Assembly (NCBI GenBank): GCA_039034035.1
Contig: JBCCBN010000014.1
Coordinates: 1-32,706 of the forward strand
Source of the DNA: UBA5336 sp039034035
GTDB taxonomy: Bacteria; Pseudomonadota; Alphaproteobacteria; Caulobacterales; Hyphomonadaceae
Direction of reading: 5' to 3'
Length of the DNA: 32,706 bases
This document shows positions 6,796-15,032 of the stretch, piece after piece. How positions within the stretch are numbered: the stretch's first letter is position 1; each line of letters begins with the position of its first letter. The position numbers and the translations under genes are program-made. Below the pieces are notes generated by a model, which had not been told where the DNA came from, did not search any database, and was given only the letters and a program-made list of their open reading frames with translations.

Positions 6796-9519
6796 TCAAT
6801 CCGTCGCCGCGGCGCCAATTTTCTGCATATAGAGTGCAGTGACCGCTTCCCGGTGCCTGGCCAGTTCGGCTTCCAGCGCAGCAAAATCAGCGGCGCCAAC
6901 GGCCCGACACATTCGGTCCTGAAGACCCGCCGAGAACCCGGCGGCCCCGGATGCGTCACCGACCGCGAGGCGAAGGACCTGTTGCAGCGCCTGCTGGACT
7001 GCCAGGGCACCGGTCAGCGCCTCGACCGCCTGTTCCGCCATGACACCAGCAGACCCCAATCGCCCAAGCGCGTCAGCGGTGTTACCCGTGATCAATTCGG
7101 CGTCGCCTGCGGTTAGAAGATGCGCCTGTGTCAGGAACTCGATATCCACAAGCCCACCCGCTATAAGTTTGAAGTCCCAGGGGCCCCTCGCGGGTTTGTC
7201 CCGCTGAAGCCGGGATCGCATGCTTGCGATGTCGCTAAGGATTCTGTCAGAACCCAACCGTGCCAGGATCGCCGCGCGAGCGGTGGCGATACCCGCGTCC
7301 GCGAGGGTTGCGTCGCCGACAACTGGCCGCAGCCGGGTGAGCGCCATGTGCTCCCAGGTCCAGGCTTCCTTTTCGTGGTACCGCGCAAAGGCCGCCAGGC
7401 TAACCGCAACCGGTCCGGCCCGCCCTGAAGGACGAAGCCGCATGTCGATCTCGTACAGCAGTCCCTCTCCGGTCGGCGCACTGAGCGCAGTGATGAACCG
7501 CTGGGTAAACCGGGTGAACCAGGCCTGGGCGTCAATCGCGCCGTCGGCGGGGTCGAACAGGACGATGAGGTCGAGATCCGACCCGGCGGTCAGTTCGCGT
7601 CCACCCATCTTCCCCATCGCGAAGACCTGCCATGAACCGGGCGCTGGCCCGAACCGGCGCTCGGTCTCTCGCTCGGCTGCAAAGGCCATCTCAGTGACAG
7701 TTTCGTCGGCAAGACCCGTCCAGTATTCACCCGCTTCAGCAGCGGTCAGTCCGCCATGAAGCAAGCGGTGCCCGATCAGGAGCGCGGCCTCGCGGTGATA
7801 GCGGCGGGCTTCATCAATCGCCGTCTCGAACCCCAGCGCCGGATCGATGCGCAACCGATCCCGTTCGCCGCCATCAATCATGGCCTCGAGGCCGGCCGGT
7901 GACCGCGCTAATGTCTTGGCCAGTCGCGGCGCCAGGGCGAGTGTAAGCACCAGGTCGTCCCGCAACCGGGCTTCAGCCAGAAGCATTGAGAGAAGCTGCA
8001 CTCCCGCGGTCAGACCCTCAAAAAACGTCGCAAACCGCTCAAACGCAGTATCGGCTTCGCCGGTCCGTCCCATTGCATTCAAAAGATCGGGCAGCACTGC
8101 CGTCAGCAATTGTCGCCCCCGTCCCGTTCGCGTGGCCGGCACGCGCCCGCGGTGCCAGGACTGGACTCTCGTGATTACCTTTTCGGGCTGCGAGAAACCA
8201 AGCGCCGACAGCGTCGCAATCGTCGCTGGGTCGAGATCCACCCCAGTAAATACCAGATTGCCGCGAATGGCGGTCTCGGTTTTCCGCTCTTCTTCGGAAA
8301 ACAGGTCCTGATAGTGACGGTGAACCTCCTCCCGGAGCGTCACAAGGTCGGCCTCGAAACCAGCGCGGCTGGCATAACCGCAGAGCGCTGCCACCTTGTC
8401 CCGCCCTGTTTCAAATTGCGGAAGCCTATGGGTCTGCTCGTCATTCAGCATCTGGACGCGATGTTCGACCGCTCTTAGCGCGTGGTACGCGCTAGTCAGA
8501 TCGCGACTGGTCGCCCAGTCCATGACACCCGCTTCCGCCAGCCGGACCAGGGCGCCGCAAGTGGTCGGCTCCCGCAGTTTCCGATCCCTTCCCCCAAGAA
8601 TGATCTGCTGGGTCTGAGCGAAAAACTCGATCTCACGGATGCCGCCAGGGCCCAGCTTGAGATCAGATTGAACGTCTCCCAGATCGGGGGCGCCGACCTG
8701 GGAATTGATCATTCGCTTGATGGCGTGAATATCAGCGATGGTCCAATAATCGAGATGGCGACGCCACACGAACGGCGCCAATCGATCCAGAAAGTCGGCC
8801 CCCGCCTCGATATCGCCAGCAATCGGACGGGCCTTGATGTAGGCCATCCGCTCCCAATTCTGACCCACACTTTCATAGTAGGTCTCCGCCATCGCCGTTG
8901 AAACAGCGACCGGCGTGGATGAGGGGTCGGGCCGGAGCCGGAAGTCGGTGCGGAACACATAGCCGTCTGCCGTCTGGGTTTCGAGAAGACCGATCACATC
9001 GCGAACCATGCGTGCTGACGCATCGGCACGGTCCCGGTCACCGCCATCAAACTTTTCTTGATCATAAAGCGCGATCAGGTCGATATCGCTGGAATAGTTC
9101 AACTCGCGCGCGCCATGCTTGCCGAGCGCGAGGAAGAACAATCCCCTCTTGGATACGCTACGGTCGCCTGCGGCGACATTCAGGGCTGTTTGTGTTGCCA
9201 GATCCGCGACCACCGACAGGCGCTCGGTTATGCGGGCCTCGGTCGCGGCTCCAGAGAGGTCCTGAAGCGCAATCAGCAGGTGGGCCTCCCGCTTGAACTT
9301 CCGCAGCGGCGCCATCGCCGCATCAATAGTTTCGACATGGGAGAACGCCTCTCGCCAACCTTCCAACCAGGGTTCGAACTTGCCACCCAGATCATCGAGA
9401 GATGAGACCGCCAACGTTTCGAAGTCCCGGTCGATGAGCCGCTTTAGATAGGGTGCATTATCGGCGGCTTGCTTCAGCAGGGCCGGTAGGGAACCACCAA
9501 TTGGTTTAAGATCGAGCAT
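6796..9519 (-). CDS. glnE: Bifunctional glutamine synthetase adenylyltransferase/deadenylylase
   Basis: GlnE attaches AMP to, and removes it from, glutamine synthetase in response to PII and nitrogen status. The 907-residue protein is slightly shorter than enterobacterial GlnE and has both nucleotidyltransferase domains. The N-terminal de-adenylylating domain has LNYSSDIDLIALYD (D145, D147) with downstream GPGGIREIEFFAQ. The C-terminal adenylylating domain has GGRELTAGSDLDLIVLFD (D648, D650), followed by YEIDMRLRPSGRAGPV and GLVDIEFLTQ. All metal-binding aspartates are intact. The gene starts 12 bases after the histidine kinase stop and probably belongs to the same transcript. This position downstream of a DegP/two-component block is also known in rhizobia. 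Confidence 0.97.
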   Translation of the reverse strand: MLDLKPIGGSLPALLKQAADNAPYLKRLIDRDFETLAVSSLDDLGGKFEPWLEGWREAFSHVETIDAAMAPLRKFKREAHLLIALQDLSGAATEARITERLSVVADLATQTALNVAAGDRSVSKRGLFFLALGKHGARELNYSSDIDLIALYDQEKFDGGDRDRADASARMVRDVIGLLETQTADGYVFRTDFRLRPDPSSTPVAVSTAMAETYYESVGQNWERMAYIKARPIAGDIEAGADFLDRLAPFVWRRHLDYWTIADIHAIKRMINSQVGAPDLGDVQSDLKLGPGGIREIEFFAQTQQIILGGRDRKLREPTTCGALVRLAEAGVMDWATSRDLTSAYHALRAVEHRVQMLNDEQTHRLPQFETGRDKVAALCGYASRAGFEADLVTLREEVHRHYQDLFSEEERKTETAIRGNLVFTGVDLDPATIATLSALGFSQPEKVITRVQSWHRGRVPATRTGRGRQLLTAVLPDLLNAMGRTGEADTAFERFATFFEGLTAGVQLLSMLLAEARLRDDLVLTLALAPRLAKTLARSPAGLEAMIDGGERDRLRIDPALGFETAIDEARRYHREAALLIGHRLLHGGLTAAEAGEYWTGLADETVTEMAFAAERETERRFGPAPGSWQVFAMGKMGGRELTAGSDLDLIVLFDPADGAIDAQAWFTRFTQRFITALSAPTGEGLLYEIDMRLRPSGRAGPVAVSLAAFARYHEKEAWTWEHMALTRLRPVVGDATLADAGIATARAAILARLGSDRILSDIASMRSRLQRDKPARGPWDFKLIAGGLVDIEFLTQAHLLTAGDAELITGNTADALGRLGSAGVMAEQAVEALTGALAVQQALQQVLRLAVGDASGAAGFSAGLQDRMCRAVGAADFAALEAELARHREAVTALYMQKIGAAATD

Positions 9520-9531
9520 GCTCGAAACTAC

Positions 9532-10923
9532 TCAAGCCAACGGCAAACGCAAAACCGCTTTGAGGCCGGGACGATCGGGCGCTCCGCGTCCATCCATGAG
9601 CAGAAATTCGCCCCGGTGCACTTCAGCAACGGTTTCCACCAGCGCGAGTCCCAGTCCTGATCCCGGCAGGGTCCGGGCGCTGTCCATGCGGACGAACCGC
9701 TCCACCACACGGCCGCGGGCATGTTCGGGGATGCCAGGTCCGCTATCGATGACGATGAGATCGACCTTGTTGGTCTCCCGGTTCACCGCCACCTGGAGCG
9801 CAATGTAGCCGCCGGTGGGCGTGTATTTGATCGCGTTATCAAGCAGGTTGGACACCGCCTGTGACAATTGCGCCTTGTCCGCGAGCACAATAGCACTCTT
9901 CGGTTTCTCTGCCTTGAGGGTGAGGCCAACCGCTTCCGCGGCGGGTTCGAAAAATTCAGCGAGTTCTTCCACCAGGTCAGCAACATCGGTCCGCACCATT
10001 CGCGCCCTCGACGCGGTGCTGGCATTCGATAGCCGCAGGATGGCGTTGAATGTGGCCAGGACCCGGTCCACCTCGCCAAGCGTTGTTTCCAAAGTGTCGC
10101 GAGCCTTTTCCGGCGCGATTTCCTCTTCGGACAGGGCGCTCTCCAGCCGGTTCCGCACCTTCGACAGTGGTGAGCGAAGATCGTGGGCGATCGAATCGCC
10201 CGTGTGCCGGCTGGCTTTGACCAGGCGCTCGAGCCGTTCGAGCATCGCGTTCATCCGCTCCGCCAACCGGTCGAACTCATCATTGGCCCCACGAAGGCGG
10301 GCACGCCGGTGGAGGTCGCCACCGATCACCGCTTCGGCGGTGCTGGCCAACTCCTCTGCACGCCGGTTCACCCATCGCGAAACAATGATGCCGCCGCCAA
10401 GGGCAAGCGCCAAACCGACGCCAAAGGCGACCCAAACCGCCTGGGTGATCCTCCGCGTCACTTCATTGCGCTGCTGGGCGTCAAACGCCACCATCAAGAG
10501 CGCGTCATCGCCCAGCCGGACAATGCGTCCCTCCGCTTCGATCGTCAGCAATGAGCCATCTGGTCTCTGGGCATCGATGGGAAACTCCACCCGTCCGGTG
10601 CCTTCGGCCGGCATGCCCGACAAGTCACCGCTCAACTTGGTGCCGGTCGGCGTGGTCAACTGGTAGAGAAAGTACCGGTCAGGGATCGATGCCCGCTCGA
10701 TCAGCGACTGGTTGACCCGTGGAAGCCCACCGTCGCGAAAGGCTTTCTGGATCGAGTCGAGTTCAGCGTTGACCCGCTGGTCCGCTACATATCGCGTGTA
10801 CTGCACGGTCGCTGCGTAGAGGTAGATCAGAAGCCCCGCCGAGAAGATCGTGAACAGCAGAGCGTAAAGCACCGCCAACCGAAAGGTGGCGGTGCGGGTA
10901 AAGGGCGGTAAGCCTAGCTTCAT
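9532..10923 (-). CDS. Two-component sensor histidine kinase (EnvZ/PhoQ-like layout)
   Basis: This 463-residue inner-membrane kinase has transmembrane segments at about residues 14-36 and 163-182 flanking a periplasmic domain of about 125 residues. A HAMP linker follows (about 183-236). The phosphoacceptor H-box is SIAHDLRSPLSKVRNRL (H247). The ATPase domain shows an N box (SNLLDNAIKYTP), G1 (DSGPGIP) and G2 (GSGLGLALVETV). Every expected catalytic motif is present. The gene overlaps its response regulator by four bases (ATGA), so the two form a cognate pair. It lies between a DegP protease and glnE. The signal is unknown; envelope stress is a reasonable guess from the neighbouring periplasmic protease. 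Confidence 0.95.
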   Translation of the reverse strand: MKLGLPPFTRTATFRLAVLYALLFTIFSAGLLIYLYAATVQYTRYVADQRVNAELDSIQKAFRDGGLPRVNQSLIERASIPDRYFLYQLTTPTGTKLSGDLSGMPAEGTGRVEFPIDAQRPDGSLLTIEAEGRIVRLGDDALLMVAFDAQQRNEVTRRITQAVWVAFGVGLALALGGGIIVSRWVNRRAEELASTAEAVIGGDLHRRARLRGANDEFDRLAERMNAMLERLERLVKASRHTGDSIAHDLRSPLSKVRNRLESALSEEEIAPEKARDTLETTLGEVDRVLATFNAILRLSNASTASRARMVRTDVADLVEELAEFFEPAAEAVGLTLKAEKPKSAIVLADKAQLSQAVSNLLDNAIKYTPTGGYIALQVAVNRETNKVDLIVIDSGPGIPEHARGRVVERFVRMDSARTLPGSGLGLALVETVAEVHRGEFLLMDGRGAPDRPGLKAVLRLPLA

Positions 10924-11591
10924 GCTTGTAGGCGGTAGCCTGCACCACGAACCGTGTGAAGCAACGGCTCGTCAAATTCCTTGTCGATCTTGGCCCGGAG
11001 CCGCGACACATGAACGTCGATGACGTTGGTCTGGGGGTCGAAATGGTAGTCCCAGACTTTCTCAAGCAACATGGTGCGGGTCACAACCTGGCCGGAATTG
11101 CGCATCAGATACTCCAACAGGCGGAACTCCCGGGGTTGCAGGTCGATCTTCTGTTCACCGCGGTGCACCCGACGGGACAGCAGGTCCATTTCGAGATCGC
11201 CGGCCTTTAGCGTCGTGATCGGCACTTCGCCGGGCTGGCGCCTTGCGAGGACTTCAATCCGCGCGAGCAATTCTGGTGGCGCGGGCGGCTTCGACAAATA
11301 ATCGTCGCCGCCGGCCCGAAGACCTTCAACCCGCTGGTCCACATCACCGAGATTGGTGAGGAAAAGGACCGGCGTGTTGCCGCCCCCATCGCGGTATTCC
11401 TGAACCAACGTCAGCCCATCTTTCTGGGGGAGCATTCGATCGACGATCAGGACGTCGAAGTCGCCATCGCGCGCCTTTCGCAGGCCGGAATCGCCATCAT
11501 TCGCGATATCTACTTCGTAGCCCGCACCGCCAAGAATCTTGGCGATGAAGTCTGCGCTCTCCTGTTCGTCCTCTATGACGAGTAGATTCAT
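10920..11591 (-). CDS. OmpR-family response regulator
   Basis: This 223-residue regulator has an N-terminal receiver domain with an acidic pocket (E7, D8), phosphoacceptor D51 in VLIVDRMLP, a conserved Thr in LFLTN and the SKP lysine. A C-terminal winged-helix domain follows (about residues 125-222) with LQPREFRLLEYLMRN and the recognition helix NVIDVHVSRLRAKID. It overlaps the downstream kinase by four bases and starts 41 bases after the DegP-type gene, so protease, regulator and kinase are probably one transcript. It should control envelope or stress genes when phosphorylated by that kinase. DNA targets cannot be read from this window. Confidence 0.95.
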   Translation of the reverse strand: MNLLVIEDEQESADFIAKILGGAGYEVDIANDGDSGLRKARDGDFDVLIVDRMLPQKDGLTLVQEYRDGGGNTPVLFLTNLGDVDQRVEGLRAGGDDYLSKPPAPPELLARIEVLARRQPGEVPITTLKAGDLEMDLLSRRVHRGEQKIDLQPREFRLLEYLMRNSGQVVTRTMLLEKVWDYHFDPQTNVIDVHVSRLRAKIDKEFDEPLLHTVRGAGYRLQA

Positions 11592-11632
11592 AGGTTCGTC
11601 CCTGTTTCTTTCGCGCCCCCGCGCTCCCTTTT

Positions 11633-13165
11633 CTACTCCACCTCCACTGTGATGAAGGTGGTGATATCAGAATTCTGGACAGCCAGCAGAACCCGTTCCC
11701 GTCCGGCCCGCTTTGCTGCGGCGATCGCTTTTTCCATCTCACTCACCGATGAGACGGGGTCGCCGTTGACTTCGAGGATTGCCATACCGGAGCGGACGCC
11801 GGCTTCGTCGAGCACGCTATCCGAAGACACATCTGTCACGTAGAGGCCAGGCTCGTCGCTCTCCAGATCAAGGGCTTCGCGGGTCGCCGACGTGAGCGCC
11901 GTGTAGGAGCCGCCCAGCGGGCCAGCATCACCGGGTGTTTCGTCGGATGCTGGCTCAGTCCGGCGGAACGCTGCCTGGGGATCGGACGGACGCTCACCCA
12001 CGGTGACCGCGACCTCAATCTGTTCGCCGTCGCGCAGCACACCGAAATCATTGGTGGAGCCGGCGATGAGAGAGCCCACTGCGCGGGTGAGCCGGGTCGA
12101 GTCGCGAACGGTGCGCCCGTTCACTGAGAGCACAATGTCTCCCCTCTGGAGACCTGCCTTGTCGGCGGGGCTGCCTTCGGTGACGTCGTTGATGATCGCG
12201 CCTTCGTCAGAGGCCAGTTCCAGACTTTCTGCGATGTCATCGCGCACATCCGATATCGTCACACCGAGCCAGCCGCGAGACACTCGGCCATCGCGGATCA
12301 ACGTGTCCGTGATTGTCTTGGCAAGGTCGGCAGGGATGGCAAAGCCGATACCGACGGATCCGCCGGTGGGCGAGAAAATTGCTGTGTTCACGCCGATCAC
12401 CCGGCCCTCAAGATCGAAGGTGGGGCCTCCTGAATTCCCGCGATTAATTGCAGCATCTATCTGGAGAAAGTCGGTATAGGGGTTACTGCTGCCACCAATT
12501 TCGCGGTCATCGGCCGAGATGATCCCAGCCGTGGCCGTGCCGCCGAGACCAAACGGATTGCCGAGGGCCACAACCCAGTCACCGCGGCGCATGCCGACAG
12601 ACGAGCCGAACTCCACAAAAGGGAACGTCTCCGCTTCGGTTACACGTAACACGGCGAGATCGGTCTGCGGATCGGTGCCCACCAATTCGGCGTCGTACGT
12701 TGCGCCGCCTTCCATTGCCACTTCGATTTCAGTGGCCCCCTCCACCACGTGATTGTTGGTCACGATGTAACCGTCAGCCGAAATGAAGAAGCCCGAGCCA
12801 AGCGAGCGCGCTTCCTGGGTCCGCGGACCAGACTCTTCATTGTCGTCGTCGCTATCTTCATCTCGACGGCGCTCCATGAAGTCTTCAAAGCCCGGCATGC
12901 CGCGAAAGCGCTCCATGAACCGGTCCATGTCGCCAAGGTCGGAGACCTCGCGCTCGGACACCACATTCACACTCACCACGGCTGGGCTGACCTGATCGAT
13001 CAGGTCGGCAAAACTCATTGGCGCGTCCAGGGGCGGCTCAAGCACGATGGGTTGCGCGTCGGACGTGGTGACAAAGTCCGGCGCAAGACTGATCGCGCCC
13101 ATGGCGGCAGCACCGACCACGGCGCCGACGAGGGCTGTTGCAGAGAGGCCAAACCGTTTTGTCAT
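11633..13165 (-). CDS. degP: DegP/HtrA-type periplasmic serine protease (Do family)
   Basis: This 510-residue protease-chaperone degrades or refolds damaged periplasmic proteins. An N-terminal hydrophobic signal or anchor segment (about residues 8-28) precedes the trypsin-like domain. The catalytic triad is H139 (VTNNHVVEGA), D169 (PQTDLAVL) and S245 (NRGNSGGPTF). Two PDZ domains follow: the first around GWLGVTISDV to GDIVLSVNGRTV, the second around GLYVTDVSSDSVLDEAG to ILEVNGDPV. An acidic insert (DEDSDDDNEES, about 102-112) lies in the LA-loop region. It is the first gene after a 135-base gap and precedes a two-component pair. This is the position of degP1 in the rhizobial cycHJKL region. 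Confidence 0.95.
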   Translation of the reverse strand: MTKRFGLSATALVGAVVGAAAMGAISLAPDFVTTSDAQPIVLEPPLDAPMSFADLIDQVSPAVVSVNVVSEREVSDLGDMDRFMERFRGMPGFEDFMERRRDEDSDDDNEESGPRTQEARSLGSGFFISADGYIVTNNHVVEGATEIEVAMEGGATYDAELVGTDPQTDLAVLRVTEAETFPFVEFGSSVGMRRGDWVVALGNPFGLGGTATAGIISADDREIGGSSNPYTDFLQIDAAINRGNSGGPTFDLEGRVIGVNTAIFSPTGGSVGIGFAIPADLAKTITDTLIRDGRVSRGWLGVTISDVRDDIAESLELASDEGAIINDVTEGSPADKAGLQRGDIVLSVNGRTVRDSTRLTRAVGSLIAGSTNDFGVLRDGEQIEVAVTVGERPSDPQAAFRRTEPASDETPGDAGPLGGSYTALTSATREALDLESDEPGLYVTDVSSDSVLDEAGVRSGMAILEVNGDPVSSVSEMEKAIAAAKRAGRERVLLAVQNSDITTFITVEVE

Positions 13166-13300
13166 CGTGTCACAAGCTCCAGTTTTTGCGAGGGTTTCGT
13201 GGCCCGGACGAGTGTGTGTCTAAGCCCGATTGATCCAGAATTGGTGTTAAACATCATTCATCTATGTGTCGCCTTTGGGGCGATTTACCAGAGGCAGGCA
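13166..13300. other. Intergenic region between hydrolase-OsmC gene and degP
   Basis: These 135 bases are the longest gap inside the block from the PepSY gene to glnE, so degP may have its own promoter here. I see only a weak 5-bp hairpin (TCGCC/GGCGA, 13267-13281) with no U-tract behind it on the transcribed strand. I see no convincing -35/-10 pair and no RNA gene. Confidence 0.4.
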
Positions 13301-14530
13301 TCAGCGGCCCTGCAGTGTTGTTCGAATCTGCACGGGCTCATGCAATGTGCGATGAACAGGGCAGCGATCTGCGATTTCGAGGAGACGGCTGCGCTGGTCA
13401 TCGGACAATGACCCTTGAAGGGTCAGCACACGTTCGAAAACGTCGATCTTCTTGCCGGCTTCGCAAGCCTCGCAATCCTCAGCGTGATCTTTTGCGTGCG
13501 ACAGCGAGACCGAAACCGCCTCCAGGGGCCAACCCTTCCGTTCGGCATACATGCGGATCGTCATCGAAGTGCAGGCGCCGAGGCCAGCCGTCACCCATTC
13601 GTAAGGGTCTGGCCCGCGACCGCCACCACCCACGTCGACAGGTTCATCCGCGATGAACCGCTGGGGTCCGATCTGAACGGTATTTTCATAACGCCCCGCA
13701 CCAGTCTCCGAAACAACCACATCATGGGATCCCCTCGCCTCCATGCGGCCCGACTGCGGCGCCACCTTGCCGTCGACATACCGGCTAGCCCACGCAGCCA
13801 AAGCGTTTGCGGCGTAGATTGCATCTCCTTTCCGGCTGAGGAGGTGGTCGGCACTATCAAGGCTGATGAAGGATTTCGGATGCTTCGCCGCGACGAACAG
13901 GCCGGTCGCGTTGTCAATCCCGACGGTCTGGTCTAGCGGGGCATGCATAACAAGAAGCGGCTTCGCCAGATCAGCAGCAGCATCCCGAACCTTCTGCCCG
14001 CGCACATCTTCGAGGAACTGACGCTTGATCCGGAACGGACGTCCGGCCAGCGACACTTCCGCTTCCCCTGCGGTTTCGATCTCCTCCAGCCCAGCGCCAA
14101 ACTGATCGAGCACATGCTCTGCATCTGCCGGTGCGCCAATCGTGACAACCGCCTTCACCGCCTCAATGCGCGCACCCGCGACAACCGCCGCCGCTCCGCC
14201 GAGACTGTGACCGATCAACAGGTCCGGCCCGCTATGCGTTTCCGCGAGCCACTCAGCGGCTGCAATCAGGTCCTGCACATTGGTCGAGAAATTGGTGTTC
14301 GCGAAGTCACCTTCGGAGTGGCCTAGCCCCGTGAAGTCGAACCGCAGTACCGCAAACCCATGCGCAGCCAGCGTTTCCGCGATGCGCTTGGCGGCCAGAA
14401 TATCCTTCGAGCAGGAAAAACAATGGGCAAACAGCGCCGTGGCGCGAGCCGGTTGATCTGGAAGATCCAGCCGGGCGGCCAGGGTCTGCCCATCCGCGCC
14501 CGGGAAGTCGATCCGTGTGGATTGGGTCAT
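13301..14530 (-). CDS. Alpha/beta hydrolase fused to OsmC-like domain
   Basis: This 409-residue fusion has two domains. Residues 1 to about 255 form an alpha/beta hydrolase with nucleophile elbow GHSLGG (S109), acid D200 (MHAPLDQTV) and H229 (DSADHLL). Residues from about 265 form an OsmC/Ohr-like domain with peroxidatic-type cysteines C320 (GLGACTSMTIRMYA) and C390 (IADRCPVHRTL). This bifunctional architecture is known in proteobacteria. OsmC proteins reduce organic hydroperoxides, and the hydrolase may release acyl peroxides, but substrates are unproven. The ATG at 14530 has AGGAGG upstream; the long open frame before it is not coding-like. The gene sits between ccmH and degP, where rhizobial operons have no such gene as far as I recall. 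Confidence 0.93.
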   Translation of the reverse strand: MTQSTRIDFPGADGQTLAARLDLPDQPARATALFAHCFSCSKDILAAKRIAETLAAHGFAVLRFDFTGLGHSEGDFANTNFSTNVQDLIAAAEWLAETHSGPDLLIGHSLGGAAAVVAGARIEAVKAVVTIGAPADAEHVLDQFGAGLEEIETAGEAEVSLAGRPFRIKRQFLEDVRGQKVRDAAADLAKPLLVMHAPLDQTVGIDNATGLFVAAKHPKSFISLDSADHLLSRKGDAIYAANALAAWASRYVDGKVAPQSGRMEARGSHDVVVSETGAGRYENTVQIGPQRFIADEPVDVGGGGRGPDPYEWVTAGLGACTSMTIRMYAERKGWPLEAVSVSLSHAKDHAEDCEACEAGKKIDVFERVLTLQGSLSDDQRSRLLEIADRCPVHRTLHEPVQIRTTLQGR

Positions 14531-14612
14531 CGAACTGTCCTCCTCGTTTCCCTGACAAGATAGGAATGCTTGGGCAGTTTCGAAATCACAGGCGAGTGTG
14601 AGGTGCGTGAGA

Positions 14613-15026
14613 TCAGCCCTGCAGGTCTTCAGCGCGCACCGGATCAATAGCCTCGGTGTCGGGGCCGCGCCTGGCAAATTGCCAAACCAGCGCGCCTCCG
14701 ACCAGCAGAAGCATAAACGGTCCGCCCCAGAGCAACCATCCACCCGGCCCCTCAGCTTCGGGCCGGAACAGCACAAATTCGCCATAGCGTTCGGCGAACC
14801 AGTCGCGGACCTCTTCGTCGCTCGCCCCTTCCGAGACCATGATCCGGACGCGCTCGCGCATGTTGCCAGCGATTTCAGCCGCCGATTGGGAGATCGGTTC
14901 GTTCTCGCACGCCGCGCAGCGTATTTCGCGCATAAGGTCTTGGGCCCGCGCCTCCTCCACGTCCGAGAGGACGGGTGCTGTGCCCTGCAGGAGCGGGAAA
15001 AAGAGCGCGAGGATCAAGGCTTTCAT
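14613..15026 (-). CDS. ccmH: Cytochrome c maturation protein CcmH (CycL)
   Basis: This 137-residue membrane-anchored periplasmic thioredox protein keeps apocytochrome c cysteines reduced for haem attachment. A signal segment (residues 1-15) is followed by the CcmH helix bundle with the redox motif RCAACENEPI (C37, C40). A C-terminal membrane anchor (GGWLLWGGPFMLLLVGGALVW) follows. Many CcmH proteins read RCPVCQGQSI here; CENEP is a known alternative form. This is the short single-domain CcmH, and CcmI is encoded separately. It starts six bases after the ccmF stop, so ccmE, ccmF and ccmH are one translational unit. Confidence 0.95.
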   Translation of the reverse strand: MKALILALFFPLLQGTAPVLSDVEEARAQDLMREIRCAACENEPISQSAAEIAGNMRERVRIMVSEGASDEEVRDWFAERYGEFVLFRPEAEGPGGWLLWGGPFMLLLVGGALVWQFARRGPDTEAIDPVRAEDLQG

Positions 15027-15032
15027 GGCGCT

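Noticed and set aside
6769..6797. Inverted repeat GAGCCC/GGGCTC across the glnE stop codon as a terminator
   Set aside because: The stem is only 6 bp with a 17-base loop and no U-tract on the transcribed strand.
13301..14785. Open frame extending the hydrolase-OsmC gene by 85 residues upstream
   Set aside because: The extra part is rich in Cys, Arg and Trp, overlaps the C-terminal part of ccmH on the same strand, and lies before a strong AGGAGG site at the ATG at 14530.
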